Source: a virus | DNA: 60,222 nt | Reading direction: 5' to 3' (one strand) | IMG/VR virus record: IMGVR_UViG_3300042898_005595 | Span: 1-60,222 of that record | Part shown: positions 36,105 to 45,603 of the stretch, one piece after another | How positions within the stretch are numbered: the first letter of the stretch is position 1 | Layout: the number at the start of each line of letters is the position of its first letter | The notes under the pieces: model-generated | The model's database searches: none | Told to the model about the DNA's origin: nothing | Seen by the model: only the letters and a program-made list of their open reading frames with translations | Made by a program: the position numbers and the translations under genes

Positions 36105-37583
36105 TTATATAGCAGATGGTGGTCTTCTAATCCTTCTTAACTTAATACTAGAAAGTCCTTCCCAATTTTTAATCTCTTGATCCAGATTCACCAATTCCTC
36201 CTTTACTCTTTCTAATTCATTTTCCCTCTCATTTAATTCTTCTTCTCTAGATTCTAATTTACCAGATAAAGAATCTAAATCTTCTCTATCCTCTAATAGT
36301 TTCTTTTTAAAATTATTAAAATCTTTTCGGTCTCTTTTCAGATCTTGTGAATCATGTTCTATTTTATTTCTTTGTTCTTCGAGTTTAGATTTATACTCTT
36401 CTTCTTCTTTTAGAATTAACTCTCGATAATTTTCTGTTTTCTGTTGTAAATCTCTTTGTAGATCTTCCAATTCTAATCTTTTTCCTTCTAGTTCCAACTT
36501 TTCAGAATCAACATAGGATTCAAATCCCCTTTCTTTTGTTTGAAAATTTAAATTTATTTCTTCAGCCTTAATTCTAATTTGTTCATCCAAATCATTTATT
36601 TCCTTCTCTCTTTCACCGGCTTCCTTAAGCCGATCAGAAATTCTCTCTAATGATTTAGATTCACTTTCTTCAATTTTTCTTAATTTTGATTGAAATTCTT
36701 GTTCTAATTGATTGAATTCTTTCTCCCTCTCTTCAAAATTTTGAATTTTTGAATCAATTAATTTAACTTTTTCTAGCTTTTCCTTCTCTTTATTCTTATC
36801 TCCAAAAATAACATTGGCACCAACAACAAGTGATACGGCTAATGGGTCAAATACTAACATAAGAGCAATAATAAACCAGTTAATAACCTGATCCATCGAA
36901 CTACCTGTTAATTTAGCAATATATTTTAAAGGACCAACCTCTCCCGCTAAATCAGTATTGGTTTCTAAATCTAATTTCTTTAGGTCTATCTTTGTAATAG
37001 AGTCGTTTAGGGCAGTTTCCGTTAATAATATATCATCCCGTCTTTTTTGAGAAGATTTGAGTTGTTCCTCATAAACTTTTCTATTAGCCGAGGATGATGT
37101 GGTGATAATATTACCACTTTTATCTTTTGATTGAACAAAGTTATTTGAAACAGCTTTTGTCAATTCAGTAATATTTGAAGTAATTCGTTCTTTTTCAGAT
37201 CTTGCATCATTCAGTTGAGTTTGAAACATCTCACGTTTTACATCAAGAACTTTAACTTGTTTATCAATATTCTCAACTTTATTAGATGTTTCAGAATATG
37301 CTGATGAAAGGTATCCATAGATACCAGCAGATGTAATCATCATAAGAACAAATAGTGCAACGAAATAGTAGAACTTCAATGCTTTATTTAATCTACCCCA
37401 ATATTGATATAATAATGAAGCTAAAACTAATTTAGCAATCTCAAGTGATCCCATCATAATCATCACTTGCATACTAGCCCCAGAGAACATTTTCCCGAGT
37501 CCAGTAACTGAGTAGAATGCTGCTGATAATGAAACTGAAAGAGCTGAAAAAACTACTAAATAAGGTAATATCTTTTTTTCCAT
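36105..37583 (-). CDS. Membrane protein with long coiled coil, 492 residues
   Basis: Hydrophobic segments at about 6-28, 38-58, 70-90 and 233-258 flank two coiled coils: 95-200 (with K-V-E-N-I-D-K-Q-V) and a long Glu/Lys-rich stretch from 265 to about 470. The end S-S-I-K-L-R-R-I-R-R-P-P is strongly basic. This layout occurs in large phage membrane proteins of unknown role, possibly linking the host membrane to phage complexes, spanins or lysis control. It starts right after the TTTAATATATAA motif at 37587. Confidence 0.75.
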   Translation of the reverse strand: MEKKILPYLVVFSALSVSLSAAFYSVTGLGKMFSGASMQVMIMMGSLEIAKLVLASLLYQYWGRLNKALKFYYFVALFVLMMITSAGIYGYLSSAYSETSNKVENIDKQVKVLDVKREMFQTQLNDARSEKERITSNITELTKAVSNNFVQSKDKSGNIITTSSSANRKVYEEQLKSSQKRRDDILLTETALNDSITKIDLKKLDLETNTDLAGEVGPLKYIAKLTGSSMDQVINWFIIALMLVFDPLAVSLVVGANVIFGDKNKEKEKLEKVKLIDSKIQNFEEREKEFNQLEQEFQSKLRKIEESESKSLERISDRLKEAGEREKEINDLDEQIRIKAEEINLNFQTKERGFESYVDSEKLELEGKRLELEDLQRDLQQKTENYRELILKEEEEYKSKLEEQRNKIEHDSQDLKRDRKDFNNFKKKLLEDREDLDSLSGKLESREEELNERENELERVKEELVNLDQEIKNWEGLSSIKLRRIRRPPSAI

Positions 37584-37586
37584 TAG

Positions 37587-37598
37587 TTATATATTAAA
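37587..37598 (-). promoter_or_regulatory. Promoter-like motif TTTAATATATAA
   Basis: Recurrent motif, three bases before the ATG at 37583. Confidence 0.5.
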
Positions 37599-37623
37599 TT
37601 AGATTTTAGACTAACAATAAATA

Positions 37624-37657
37624 AAAAGTTTCAATTCTCTAATGAGAATTGAAACTT
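37624..37657 (-). terminator. Terminator after nrdB
   Basis: A 14-bp stem AAAGTTTCAATTCT/AGAATTGAAACTTT with a 6-base loop and T tract on the minus strand, 23 bases after the nrdB stop. Confidence 0.85.
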
Positions 37658-37679
37658 TATAATATTAGATGTGTTTTAA

Positions 37680-38756
37680 TTAAAAGTCAAATTCATCGTA
37701 ACTTTCCTCATCAACATCTTGCTTATATGCACCGACTACATAAGTTTCAATTTCTGTTTCCTGTGGTGCATTTTGAACTGATGTAGATCCAGATGTCCAG
37801 TTATTAATCCAAGAAATTGGATTTTGAACTTTATCAAAAAGAGGCTCTAATCCAATAATCTTCATACGATTATTTGTTAACCACTTCATATATTGAGTTA
37901 GAATCTCAGCATTTAAACCAATCATTGAACCATCTTTAAATAGATACTCAGCCCACTCTAATTCTTCTTTAGCTGCGTCCTGATACATTTTAATTACTAG
38001 TGGCTCACATTCAGTTGCAATCTGTTGGAAACCTTCTGACCACTCTTCTTTTAAAGTCTTCAACAAGAATGACGTGAATCCCATATGTAGATTTTCATCA
38101 CGATTAATTAATGAAATAATCTTAGCATTTCCTTCCATTTTCTTATTCTGAGCAAAACAATATGAACAAGCAAATGAAACGTAGAATCTAATACCTTCAA
38201 GAATATTGATAGATACAAGAGTTAAGTATAATTTCTTTTTTCTATCATGCTCTGTATCACTATCAAGAGAATTAATTAATTCATCATAGTAATGTGTTAC
38301 AGAAGTTGTTCTTTTAACAATTTCCTCATCTTTTAATATATTATCTAACATCTCACTCGGATTAGAATAGATATTCTTAATAATATAAGTGTAAGAATAG
38401 GAGTGTATTGTTTCAAAAAATTCCCAAGTTTTTGAAAATAATTCTACTTCTTGATTTGAACAATCTGCTAATAGATTAGAAATACCACGACTTTGAACTG
38501 AATCCAAAAGAATTTGATATCCTAAATTTTTAGTAAAGATAAATTTCTCATGTTCTGTCAATGACTGAAAATCTGCCTTATCTTTTGACAAATTGATTTC
38601 CTCGGGTCTCCAGAAATAAGAGATATGTTGCTTAAACATATTAAAAATCTTCTCATATCTAAACTTATCATATCTCTGTAATGATAAGTCACCACCGAAG
38701 AATAGTGGCACTTTTGTAAAATCTAAATCTGTATTTAGGTTAATTATTGACTTCAT
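37680..38756 (-). CDS. nrdB: Ribonucleotide reductase class Ia, small subunit
   Basis: A 358-residue protein of typical length (E. coli 376). Metal ligands are recognisable: W-E-F-F-E-T-I-H-S-Y-S-Y (about 112-123) carries the E-x-x-H and the radical Tyr, N-I-L-E-G-I-R-F gives the next Glu, and R-D-E-N-L-H-M-G-F (about 226-234) the last E-x-x-H. The C-terminal acidic tail (E-S-Y-D-E-F-D-F) is the peptide that docks into NrdA. With NrdA it makes deoxynucleotides for phage replication. A homing endonuclease and two small genes separate it from nrdA. Confidence 0.97.
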   Translation of the reverse strand: MKSIINLNTDLDFTKVPLFFGGDLSLQRYDKFRYEKIFNMFKQHISYFWRPEEINLSKDKADFQSLTEHEKFIFTKNLGYQILLDSVQSRGISNLLADCSNQEVELFSKTWEFFETIHSYSYTYIIKNIYSNPSEMLDNILKDEEIVKRTTSVTHYYDELINSLDSDTEHDRKKKLYLTLVSINILEGIRFYVSFACSYCFAQNKKMEGNAKIISLINRDENLHMGFTSFLLKTLKEEWSEGFQQIATECEPLVIKMYQDAAKEELEWAEYLFKDGSMIGLNAEILTQYMKWLTNNRMKIIGLEPLFDKVQNPISWINNWTSGSTSVQNAPQETEIETYVVGAYKQDVDEESYDEFDF

Positions 38757-38781
38757 ATTTTATAATTTTGTTTTTATTATA

Positions 38782-39063
38782 TTAATTTTCCTCTTTAGGT
38801 TGTATTCTATTTAAAATTCTTTCTATTTTCTTAATCTTAGTAAATGGGCTTGGAAACCAATAATTATTTGGAAAAGGCGCCGGTGTTTGATATTGATTCC
38901 TTAATTGGTTTAAGTATTTTTCAGCTTCTTCTTTAGACAAATTACCAACAGGTATTTTATATACGATTCTATTGTTAGTTCTACTAATTGTCCAGTTATT
39001 TGGAGAAAGAGGATCAATTGGTTCCTCTTTCTTTTTAAATAAATTTTTAATCCAGTTTATCAT
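38782..39063 (-). CDS. Unknown small protein, 93 residues
   Basis: The amphipathic start M-I-N-W-I-K-N-L-F-K-K-K may associate with membrane. The middle N-W-T-I-S-R-T-N-N-R-I-V-Y-K-I-P-V-G is beta-like and followed by a helix S-K-E-E-A-E-K-Y-L-N-Q-L. Similar small phage proteins exist, but no function is known to me. It lies upstream of nrdB with a gap of 25 bases and is probably co-transcribed. Confidence 0.65.
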   Translation of the reverse strand: MINWIKNLFKKKEEPIDPLSPNNWTISRTNNRIVYKIPVGNLSKEEAEKYLNQLRNQYQTPAPFPNNYWFPSPFTKIKKIERILNRIQPKEEN

Positions 39064-39106
39064 GATATTTATATAAATTCTACTATTAATTGTTTATATA
39101 TAAAAC

Positions 39107-39643
39107 ATGAGACACTTGAAATACTTTGAAGAAATAGAACTAACAAATAGAAAAAATCCCTTTAATAAAATCAGTGACAATAGTTATGAATTTACAACTG
39201 ATGAATTAACTTATAAAGTCGATTTCATTCCATCTTTTACTAAAGAATATAAATCTTGTTGGTCTAGACAATATGATTTAAAAACTAACAGAGAAATCGG
39301 ATTCCACCAGTCAAATAAAAATCCATATAACATACTCTCAACGGTCACTGAAATTACCGAAAACTTTTTAAAAGAGAAAAATGTTGAAGTTTTGATAATA
39401 ATGCACACACTTATGGAGAATGAAAATTGTCCGATTGATAAACTAAATAAAAGATCTAGAATAAATTATCAATATTTAAAATCAATAGATGGATATCAAA
39501 TTAGATACTTTAATCAACCACTTTACTCAGGGGGCGGATCCGTATGTACAAATTGTATAATTTTTAAAACAGGTATTGATATAGATCCAATAATTGAAGT
39601 ATGGAACAAATTTAAACCACATTTTGAAGTGATTGTAGAATGA
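39107..39643 (+). CDS. Tagged protein, paralog of 9392-9868
   Basis: A 178-residue protein. MRHLKYFEEIELTNRK is a clear tag. N-P-Y-N-I-L-S-T-V-T-E-I-T-E-N-F-L-K (about 72-89) repeats the block seen in 9392-9868. It additionally has a C-T-N-C-I-I-F pair near 146-152. A lone plus-strand insertion in the nrd region with its own TTTATATATAAAA motif. Converges with the homing endonuclease gene (32-base overlap). Confidence 0.78.
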   Translation: MRHLKYFEEIELTNRKNPFNKISDNSYEFTTDELTYKVDFIPSFTKEYKSCWSRQYDLKTNREIGFHQSNKNPYNILSTVTEITENFLKEKNVEVLIIMHTLMENENCPIDKLNKRSRINYQYLKSIDGYQIRYFNQPLYSGGGSVCTNCIIFKTGIDIDPIIEVWNKFKPHFEVIVE

Positions 39644-40820
39644 AATCAATTGATTTTTCTATATTAGAATCAAAAACATCATCAGACCAGATCTCTAAAT
39701 ATTGAAATCCATTATCCAAGGCCAAATCTCTCTTTTTACAATCATATTTATACTTAGTATCAGCATCAATATCCTCGTTAAATAAACATCTCCAGTTTTT
39801 CCATTCTTCTTCTGTTAGACTATACTTTCTTGGATGAAATTTGGAACCATTATATTCTATAATAATCTTTAAATCATCCTTTAGTGTTGTAAAGTCATAA
39901 AAGTAATATCTTTTTTCACTCTTATCATATAGAAAATACTCTTTCTTATCAATTTTAGGATCACCATAATAAACACATATATTAGTCAAGTCTTTTATTC
40001 TTTCGTAAATAACTGAAAATATTTTCAATGATTCTTTAGAAACATTAGAATTGTTTTTATAACAATGTTCTTTCCAATACTCATAACTTAAATCATTAGA
40101 TTCTTCAATTGTATGTCCTAGCTTTTGATAATATTCTGAACAAAACATCGAAGACTCTTTTTTTATCTTAGATATAATCTCTTTAGCTTCTTTTTCAGTA
40201 TATCCTCTATTCAAATAATATTCAACTCTCCAAGGTGAGTTAGACCTATGATATTCTTGAATATATTCTTTTGACTTATTTTCTAGATGTTTTTTTGTAT
40301 GGCTAGATTGTAAATCACTTAATATTTTATATGAATCTGCCTCTGAATATCCATTTTCCATCCAATAGTTAATACTATATCTTGATTTATTTTTTTGTAA
40401 TTGTGAGTATTCTTTATATTTAATCTCTCCTTTTTCTTCACCATATCTTTTTATAAATTTATCCAAAGATAGTCCATATTTATTCCTATGTTCCTTATTA
40501 ATAAATCCAAATCTGAGTAAGTGATAATCATCCGACATTCTATCTTTTGGTTTTATTTGAACATAATTAACAAATTTTCTCAATCTATTTAAGTCAAATA
40601 ATTTATCATTAAAATTATTAGAATTAATAAATAAAATAAATGTTTCAATCTTGAAAAGATATTCCTTTAATAGTTTGATAAATTTTATTTTATTTTCAAT
40701 AAAATATTCAATTTTTAAAACCTTCTCCAAATCTCCTGAAAATGAATGAATATCATTACTCTTTATAAAAAGAATTAAGGACTTGCGACTATTAATATTT
40801 ATATCATTACATATAATCAT
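39612..40820 (-). CDS. EDxHD/Vsr-like homing endonuclease
   Basis: Start placed at 40820 (MIICNDININSR) because a TAATATATATTAT motif lies inside the longer frame to 40844. The C-terminal 110 residues hold I-I-E-Y-N-G-S-K-F-H-P (about 319-329) and G-F-Q-Y-L-E-I-W-S-D-D-V (about 376-387), the pattern of the Vsr-like EDxHD fold of T4-type free-standing endonucleases. The N-terminal part carries repeated modules (Y-W-M-E-N-G-Y-S-E-A, Y-L-N-R-G-Y-T-E-K-E-A) that probably read DNA. It lies between nrdB and nrdA, a classic target region. Confidence 0.8.
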   Translation of the reverse strand: MIICNDININSRKSLILFIKSNDIHSFSGDLEKVLKIEYFIENKIKFIKLLKEYLFKIETFILFINSNNFNDKLFDLNRLRKFVNYVQIKPKDRMSDDYHLLRFGFINKEHRNKYGLSLDKFIKRYGEEKGEIKYKEYSQLQKNKSRYSINYWMENGYSEADSYKILSDLQSSHTKKHLENKSKEYIQEYHRSNSPWRVEYYLNRGYTEKEAKEIISKIKKESSMFCSEYYQKLGHTIEESNDLSYEYWKEHCYKNNSNVSKESLKIFSVIYERIKDLTNICVYYGDPKIDKKEYFLYDKSEKRYYFYDFTTLKDDLKIIIEYNGSKFHPRKYSLTEEEWKNWRCLFNEDIDADTKYKYDCKKRDLALDNGFQYLEIWSDDVFDSNIEKSIDFILQSLQNVV

Positions 40821-40860
40821 ATAATATATATTAGACAACCACAAGTCCCTATTTCACAAA

Positions 40861-43182
40861 TCAGATGGAGCAGGCACCACTAGCACAATCACCATCCATA
40901 CCCATTGAGTCTAGATCATCTGATTTTTTATCATCTGTATTAGCATAATACAATGTTTTCAACCCGTATTTGTATGCGTATAATACATCTTTAATAACAC
41001 CACCAATTGAAATACCATCTGATGAATATTGATAATAGTGATTTGCTGAAATTGATTGATCAATCCATTTTTGAATAACCGCACAAATGTTAGTATATCC
41101 ACGATTATCCGGCATTTCAAATGCCATTTCATATTTATTCTTCAATTTAATACACTCTGGTGCCACTTGTTTAACAAGTCCTGATTTAGATTTCTTAGTG
41201 ATGACAAGAGAACGAATTGGTTCAATACCATTAGTTGCATTTTGAACAACTGCTGAAGATTCTGCTGGCATTATAGCTGTTAATACAGAGTTTCTTAAAC
41301 CAAATTCTTCAATATCTTTTCTTAATGTAACCCAATCACAAGAGTAATCTCTTTTAACTAGTTCATCAACATTTTTGTTATAACGATCAATTGGCATAAT
41401 TCCTTTAGAATATGTAGTTTTATCATACCATTCACATTTTCCAAACTCTTGTGCCAATTTATTTGAAGCTTTCAATAAAGAATATTGAATATTCTCAAAT
41501 AACTCATCAACATAAAAAAGTGCTTCTTTATCAGAATATTTAATACCTTGTTTAGCTAACCAATAAGCAAAATTTGTAACACCAACACCAATTGATCGAC
41601 GCTTTAACATCTTTTTAGCTGCGTTAATTGGATAATCCTGATTTTCAACAACATATTCAAGAATTCTAACAATATATTCAGCAACTTTATGTAGTTCTGT
41701 CATAGATTTAATGTTTCCTAAATTGAAAGCCGCTAATGTACAAAGTGCAATTTCAGCATCTGAGTATTGTTCAGTTTCTGGTTTATTATCAATGTCATAA
41801 ATATTTTCAATCGGTGATGTTGGTAAAACAATTTCAACACATAGATTAGACATTTTCAATCTTTCGGTGAAAGGTGAGTTAGTATTAACATTATCTATGT
41901 TCATAACATACATACGTCCAGTACCAATTCTTTCTTGAGCGAAAGAGTTCATCAAGTCTCTTGCTTTAACAATCTTTTTAGGAATCTTTTTATCAGATTC
42001 ATATTTCATATAAAGTTCTTCAAATTGTGGAAGACCAAATACATCATAAAGTCCAGGAACATCAGAAGGTGAGAAAAGTGCAATATCACCATTTGAAATA
42101 AATCTATTATAAAATGTTTTCTCAAACTGAATACCATAATCCATGTGTCTCACACGGTTATCATCAGTTCCTTTGTTATTTTTCAATACAAGAACATCTT
42201 CAATTTCTTTATGCCACCAAGGGAAATAAAGAGTTGCTGATCCTTTACGAATACCACCTTGAGAACAAGAGTGTAATGTAGATTGGAACATCTTGAAGAA
42301 AGGAATAACACCAGTATGAACTACTTCACCGTTACGAACTTTAGATCCAAGAGCTCTAATTTGACCAGCATTAATACCAATACCAGCTCTTTTAGCAACA
42401 TATTGACCAATTGCAACATTACCGTGAAATATAGAATCTAATGAATCACCAACTTCAATCAAAGTACAACTTGAGAACTGACGATTTGGAGTTCTAATAC
42501 CAGCCATAATTGGTGTTGGTAGAGAAATCTTATGCTCAGAAATCATATCATATAACTCTTTTACAAAATCTATTCTTGTGGATTTATCATAGTCCGCAAA
42601 AACAGTCATCGCAATCATCATAAAGCAAAATTGTGGTGTCTCATATGATTTACCAGTACTTCTATCTTTAACAAGATATTTATCAATTAATTGTTGAAGA
42701 CCAGCATATGTTAAATCGTAATCTCTTTCGTGTTTGATGTAAGAATCATACTTAGCAATTTCTTCTTGAGTATATTTTTTTAATATTAATGAATCATAAA
42801 GATCTACTTTAATGTTTCTATTGATACATTCTAATAGAGATGGTAATTCTTTCTTCGTTTCAAAAACTTCTTTACGAAGTAAATAATTCAATAGGTTCGA
42901 AGCAACATATTGATAATTTGGATTTTTATCAGAAATCAAATCAACGGCCGATTGTACTAAAACTTTATGAATTTCACTAGTTTTAATATTTGGATAAAAT
43001 TGTAAGTGTGAGTTCATTGCCACATCAGAAGCAGATACTCCACTAATACCAGATGTTGCCCAAATGAGCACTTTATTTATTTTTTCTGCCTCGAATATTT
43101 CTGTTTGTCCGTTTCTTTTTCTTACAATTATTTCGTTGCTACGAGTTTGTTTTTTTGTTTCTTTAGATATAATATCTTCCAT
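40861..43182 (-). CDS. nrdA: Ribonucleotide reductase class Ia, large subunit
   Basis: A 773-residue protein (E. coli 761). An ATP-cone is at the N-terminus (I-V-R-K-R-N-G-Q-T-E-I-F, about 19-30). Active-site features are complete: S-S-C-T-L-I-E (about 237-243), N-L-C-V-E-I (about 451-456), A-L-C-T-L-A-A-F-N, the Tyr pair in L-Y-Y-A-N-T (about 748-753) and the C-terminal redox pair C-A-S-G-A-C. It reduces ribonucleoside diphosphates with NrdB and a thioredoxin- or glutaredoxin-type donor. No intron or split is visible. Confidence 0.98.
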   Translation of the reverse strand: MEDIISKETKKQTRSNEIIVRKRNGQTEIFEAEKINKVLIWATSGISGVSASDVAMNSHLQFYPNIKTSEIHKVLVQSAVDLISDKNPNYQYVASNLLNYLLRKEVFETKKELPSLLECINRNIKVDLYDSLILKKYTQEEIAKYDSYIKHERDYDLTYAGLQQLIDKYLVKDRSTGKSYETPQFCFMMIAMTVFADYDKSTRIDFVKELYDMISEHKISLPTPIMAGIRTPNRQFSSCTLIEVGDSLDSIFHGNVAIGQYVAKRAGIGINAGQIRALGSKVRNGEVVHTGVIPFFKMFQSTLHSCSQGGIRKGSATLYFPWWHKEIEDVLVLKNNKGTDDNRVRHMDYGIQFEKTFYNRFISNGDIALFSPSDVPGLYDVFGLPQFEELYMKYESDKKIPKKIVKARDLMNSFAQERIGTGRMYVMNIDNVNTNSPFTERLKMSNLCVEIVLPTSPIENIYDIDNKPETEQYSDAEIALCTLAAFNLGNIKSMTELHKVAEYIVRILEYVVENQDYPINAAKKMLKRRSIGVGVTNFAYWLAKQGIKYSDKEALFYVDELFENIQYSLLKASNKLAQEFGKCEWYDKTTYSKGIMPIDRYNKNVDELVKRDYSCDWVTLRKDIEEFGLRNSVLTAIMPAESSAVVQNATNGIEPIRSLVITKKSKSGLVKQVAPECIKLKNKYEMAFEMPDNRGYTNICAVIQKWIDQSISANHYYQYSSDGISIGGVIKDVLYAYKYGLKTLYYANTDDKKSDDLDSMGMDGDCASGACSI

Positions 43183-43254
43183 AGGTGATTAATTTTTTAT
43201 TAGAGTTTTATATATTGATGATACTTAACTTTAAATTTCCTCTTTTTTGAAAAT

Positions 43255-44199
43255 TTAAAGAAAATCTATGTTGTTTAATTTATTTAAATTATATTTAAAT
43301 TTAGTATTGTTGAGTATCTTGGTAATAGAGGAAATATGAATTTCATAAGTATTTTCAAAAGAATCTATATCAAATGTTGAAATATGATAATATGTCTCCA
43401 TTACTACACCAGTAAATATTTTAGAGTTATCTAATAAATCGACATACTCAAACTCCACTTCTGTACCGATATGAATATTTCTATTAGTTATTTCTTTAGA
43501 GTTTGAATATTTTCCAATATGATCTTGTAATTCCATTATTATTAAATTTCTCCACTTATTATCAAGTAGTTTAAACATATTAAATAAATTATCGGAAAAA
43601 TAGATTGACAATTCATTGAATAACTCAACATTAGTAAATCCATCATCCTCTAAGTTAATTTTTAATAAATGATAATATTGGTTAAAATCAGATCTAGATG
43701 GTTTTCTTCGATTATTTAAAAAATTAATACTTGTTTTATCAAGTAAAACCTGATATACCTTTTCCTTAATATTCTTTGTCCTTATATATGATTCATTATC
43801 TTGAGACTCGGAATAAAAATGTGAAGATTTATCGACCTCAAATTTTTCATTAAAATACATTGATGTATAATCCTCATCATCTTCGGTGACTTTTTCTTCC
43901 TTTTTACCTTTAAAAATAGAATCATATTTCAATGAATGTTTTCCTTGAACTTTATGTTTAGATATAACCACCTCATCTTCTACAGCAGTATTTTCTTCTA
44001 TCTCTGGTTCTTCTTCCTCTGATATCTCTATTATTATATCAATATCATCAGAATCATCAGATATTAATGATTCACCAGAACCATCATTAGAGAACTCTGA
44101 CTCATCTTCGGTGACTTCTTCTTCAAAATTAGAACTATCTTCTAATTCTTCAAAATTTTCCAAATCGTCATCCTCCTCATGTTTTTTCTTTTTACTCAT
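43255..44199 (-). CDS. Unknown protein with acidic N-terminal region, 314 residues
   Basis: The first 120 residues are extremely acidic and disordered (runs of Asp/Glu with Ser). The C-terminal 190 residues form a compact domain with S-D-F-N-Q-Y-Y-H-L-L-K-I-N and an end beta region (V-E-F-E-Y-V-D-L-L). The DNA-mimic-like acidic arm next to the replicative helicase gene suggests a replication partner or helicase loader, but no family is recognised. Confidence 0.68.
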   Translation of the reverse strand: MSKKKKHEEDDDLENFEELEDSSNFEEEVTEDESEFSNDGSGESLISDDSDDIDIIIEISEEEEPEIEENTAVEDEVVISKHKVQGKHSLKYDSIFKGKKEEKVTEDDEDYTSMYFNEKFEVDKSSHFYSESQDNESYIRTKNIKEKVYQVLLDKTSINFLNNRRKPSRSDFNQYYHLLKINLEDDGFTNVELFNELSIYFSDNLFNMFKLLDNKWRNLIIMELQDHIGKYSNSKEITNRNIHIGTEVEFEYVDLLDNSKIFTGVVMETYYHISTFDIDSFENTYEIHISSITKILNNTKFKYNLNKLNNIDFL

Positions 44200-44214
44200 A
44201 AGTATTTTATTTTT

Positions 44215-45543
44215 TTAAGAATCTAAAAACTGATCGTTCTCAAGTGTCAAATAAGTAGAGTTTAAAGTCAATTTTATCTGGCTTTTTAAAAAGTCACCGT
44301 CTCTTTGTTTTAAAAGTTTAAATCTATACATATTTAAACGTTTCATTTCTTCGGTTCTTATTATAGCAAAAAAAGTATCACTAGTTTCAGCAATCGCTTT
44401 ACTCTCAGGAACACTTTCTAATGTTATATCAGATGCATTCCAAGCATCCTTAGCAACTTGAACACCGGTAATAATTGGACATTTATATTTTGAACCCAAA
44501 GCTCTTAAACCCTCTGCTAAATGTTTACCCTTTGTATAAAGATTATCACTCGCACCCTTTGGAGCCGCTATCAATGTTATATAATCAACAATAATTAAAT
44601 CAAATTTAATTCCTTTTTTCTGTCCTATCTTTTGAATATAATTATCAAAATCATTTATATTGGTAGTCCCAGCTGCCCAAAATTTAGTGTAAATCTTACC
44701 AACCTTGTTAGTAAATAAATCTCCACCTTCTTTCATCGAACCAAGTGATTTAATCTTCTTACGAATTAATTCAGTATCCTTACTAACAGTATCATAATCA
44801 TTAATAGGAATTTTTAAACGCATTGCTCCCATTCTTTTAAGAACTTTACGCTCACTCATCTCAAGAGTCACATATAAAACATTATAACCCATATCAGCCG
44901 ACCTAACAGCAAAATTCTGCATCCATAATGATTTACCATTATTAGTTTCTGCCATTATACAATTAAAAGTACCAATATCCCAACCACCACCTAAAATGTG
45001 GTCGATTGTTTCAAATCCTGATTTAACTTTAAATCTTGAACTGTCTTGAATGTGCAATTCTGCTTCATCGAAATCAGAACCCATGTCATCATCATCAACA
45101 AAACTAGTAGAAGACATATCATCAACTATTGCTCTTATTCTATTAGCAGCTTCTATAGCTGTATCAAAATCAGATATATTATCGAAGTTTCTTGTTTCAT
45201 CAATAATATCTACTGTTCCAGTTTTAATTCGATTCGTTAAAACCCAAGCATTAAACTTAGGTTCAACAAAATTCTTTTCATCGTAGTCTTTTAAATTATC
45301 AGTAAGTAAAGATTTAAGAATTTCTTTTGTAATTATACCCTCCTTGTCTTCTAAGGCTACCATATCCAAGATTTGTCTTGGTGTAGGTATTTGAGCTTCT
45401 GAATTTTTGGTAATGTATTCTCGAATTATACCGAATACAAATTGAACTTCAGTGTTTCTAAAAAAATAGGGCCGTACAATTTCAAAATATTTCTTATTCT
45501 TTAAAATGTAATTAAAAAAGACCTTTTCTAGTGATGAGGTCAT
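44215..45543 (-). CDS. Replicative DNA helicase, DnaB/gp41 type
   Basis: A 442-residue RecA-fold helicase. F-E-T-I-D-H-I-L-G-G-G-W (about 172-183) precedes Walker A M-A-E-T-N-N-G-K-S-L (about 190-199). L-Y-V-T-L-E-M-S-E (about 220-228) carries the catalytic Glu, L-I-I-V-D-Y-I-T (about 321-328) is Walker B, and the later Q-V-A-K-D-A-W resembles H4. The N-terminal 160 residues are the helical hexamer-forming domain. It unwinds DNA at the fork with the phage primase, which is not in this window. Confidence 0.92.
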   Translation of the reverse strand: MTSSLEKVFFNYILKNKKYFEIVRPYFFRNTEVQFVFGIIREYITKNSEAQIPTPRQILDMVALEDKEGIITKEILKSLLTDNLKDYDEKNFVEPKFNAWVLTNRIKTGTVDIIDETRNFDNISDFDTAIEAANRIRAIVDDMSSTSFVDDDDMGSDFDEAELHIQDSSRFKVKSGFETIDHILGGGWDIGTFNCIMAETNNGKSLWMQNFAVRSADMGYNVLYVTLEMSERKVLKRMGAMRLKIPINDYDTVSKDTELIRKKIKSLGSMKEGGDLFTNKVGKIYTKFWAAGTTNINDFDNYIQKIGQKKGIKFDLIIVDYITLIAAPKGASDNLYTKGKHLAEGLRALGSKYKCPIITGVQVAKDAWNASDITLESVPESKAIAETSDTFFAIIRTEEMKRLNMYRFKLLKQRDGDFLKSQIKLTLNSTYLTLENDQFLDS

Positions 45544-45603
45544 AATGTTTTAATATATTTTAATTTTATAGTTAAAAATATTTTATTGTTTGCTACTTTT
45601 TTC

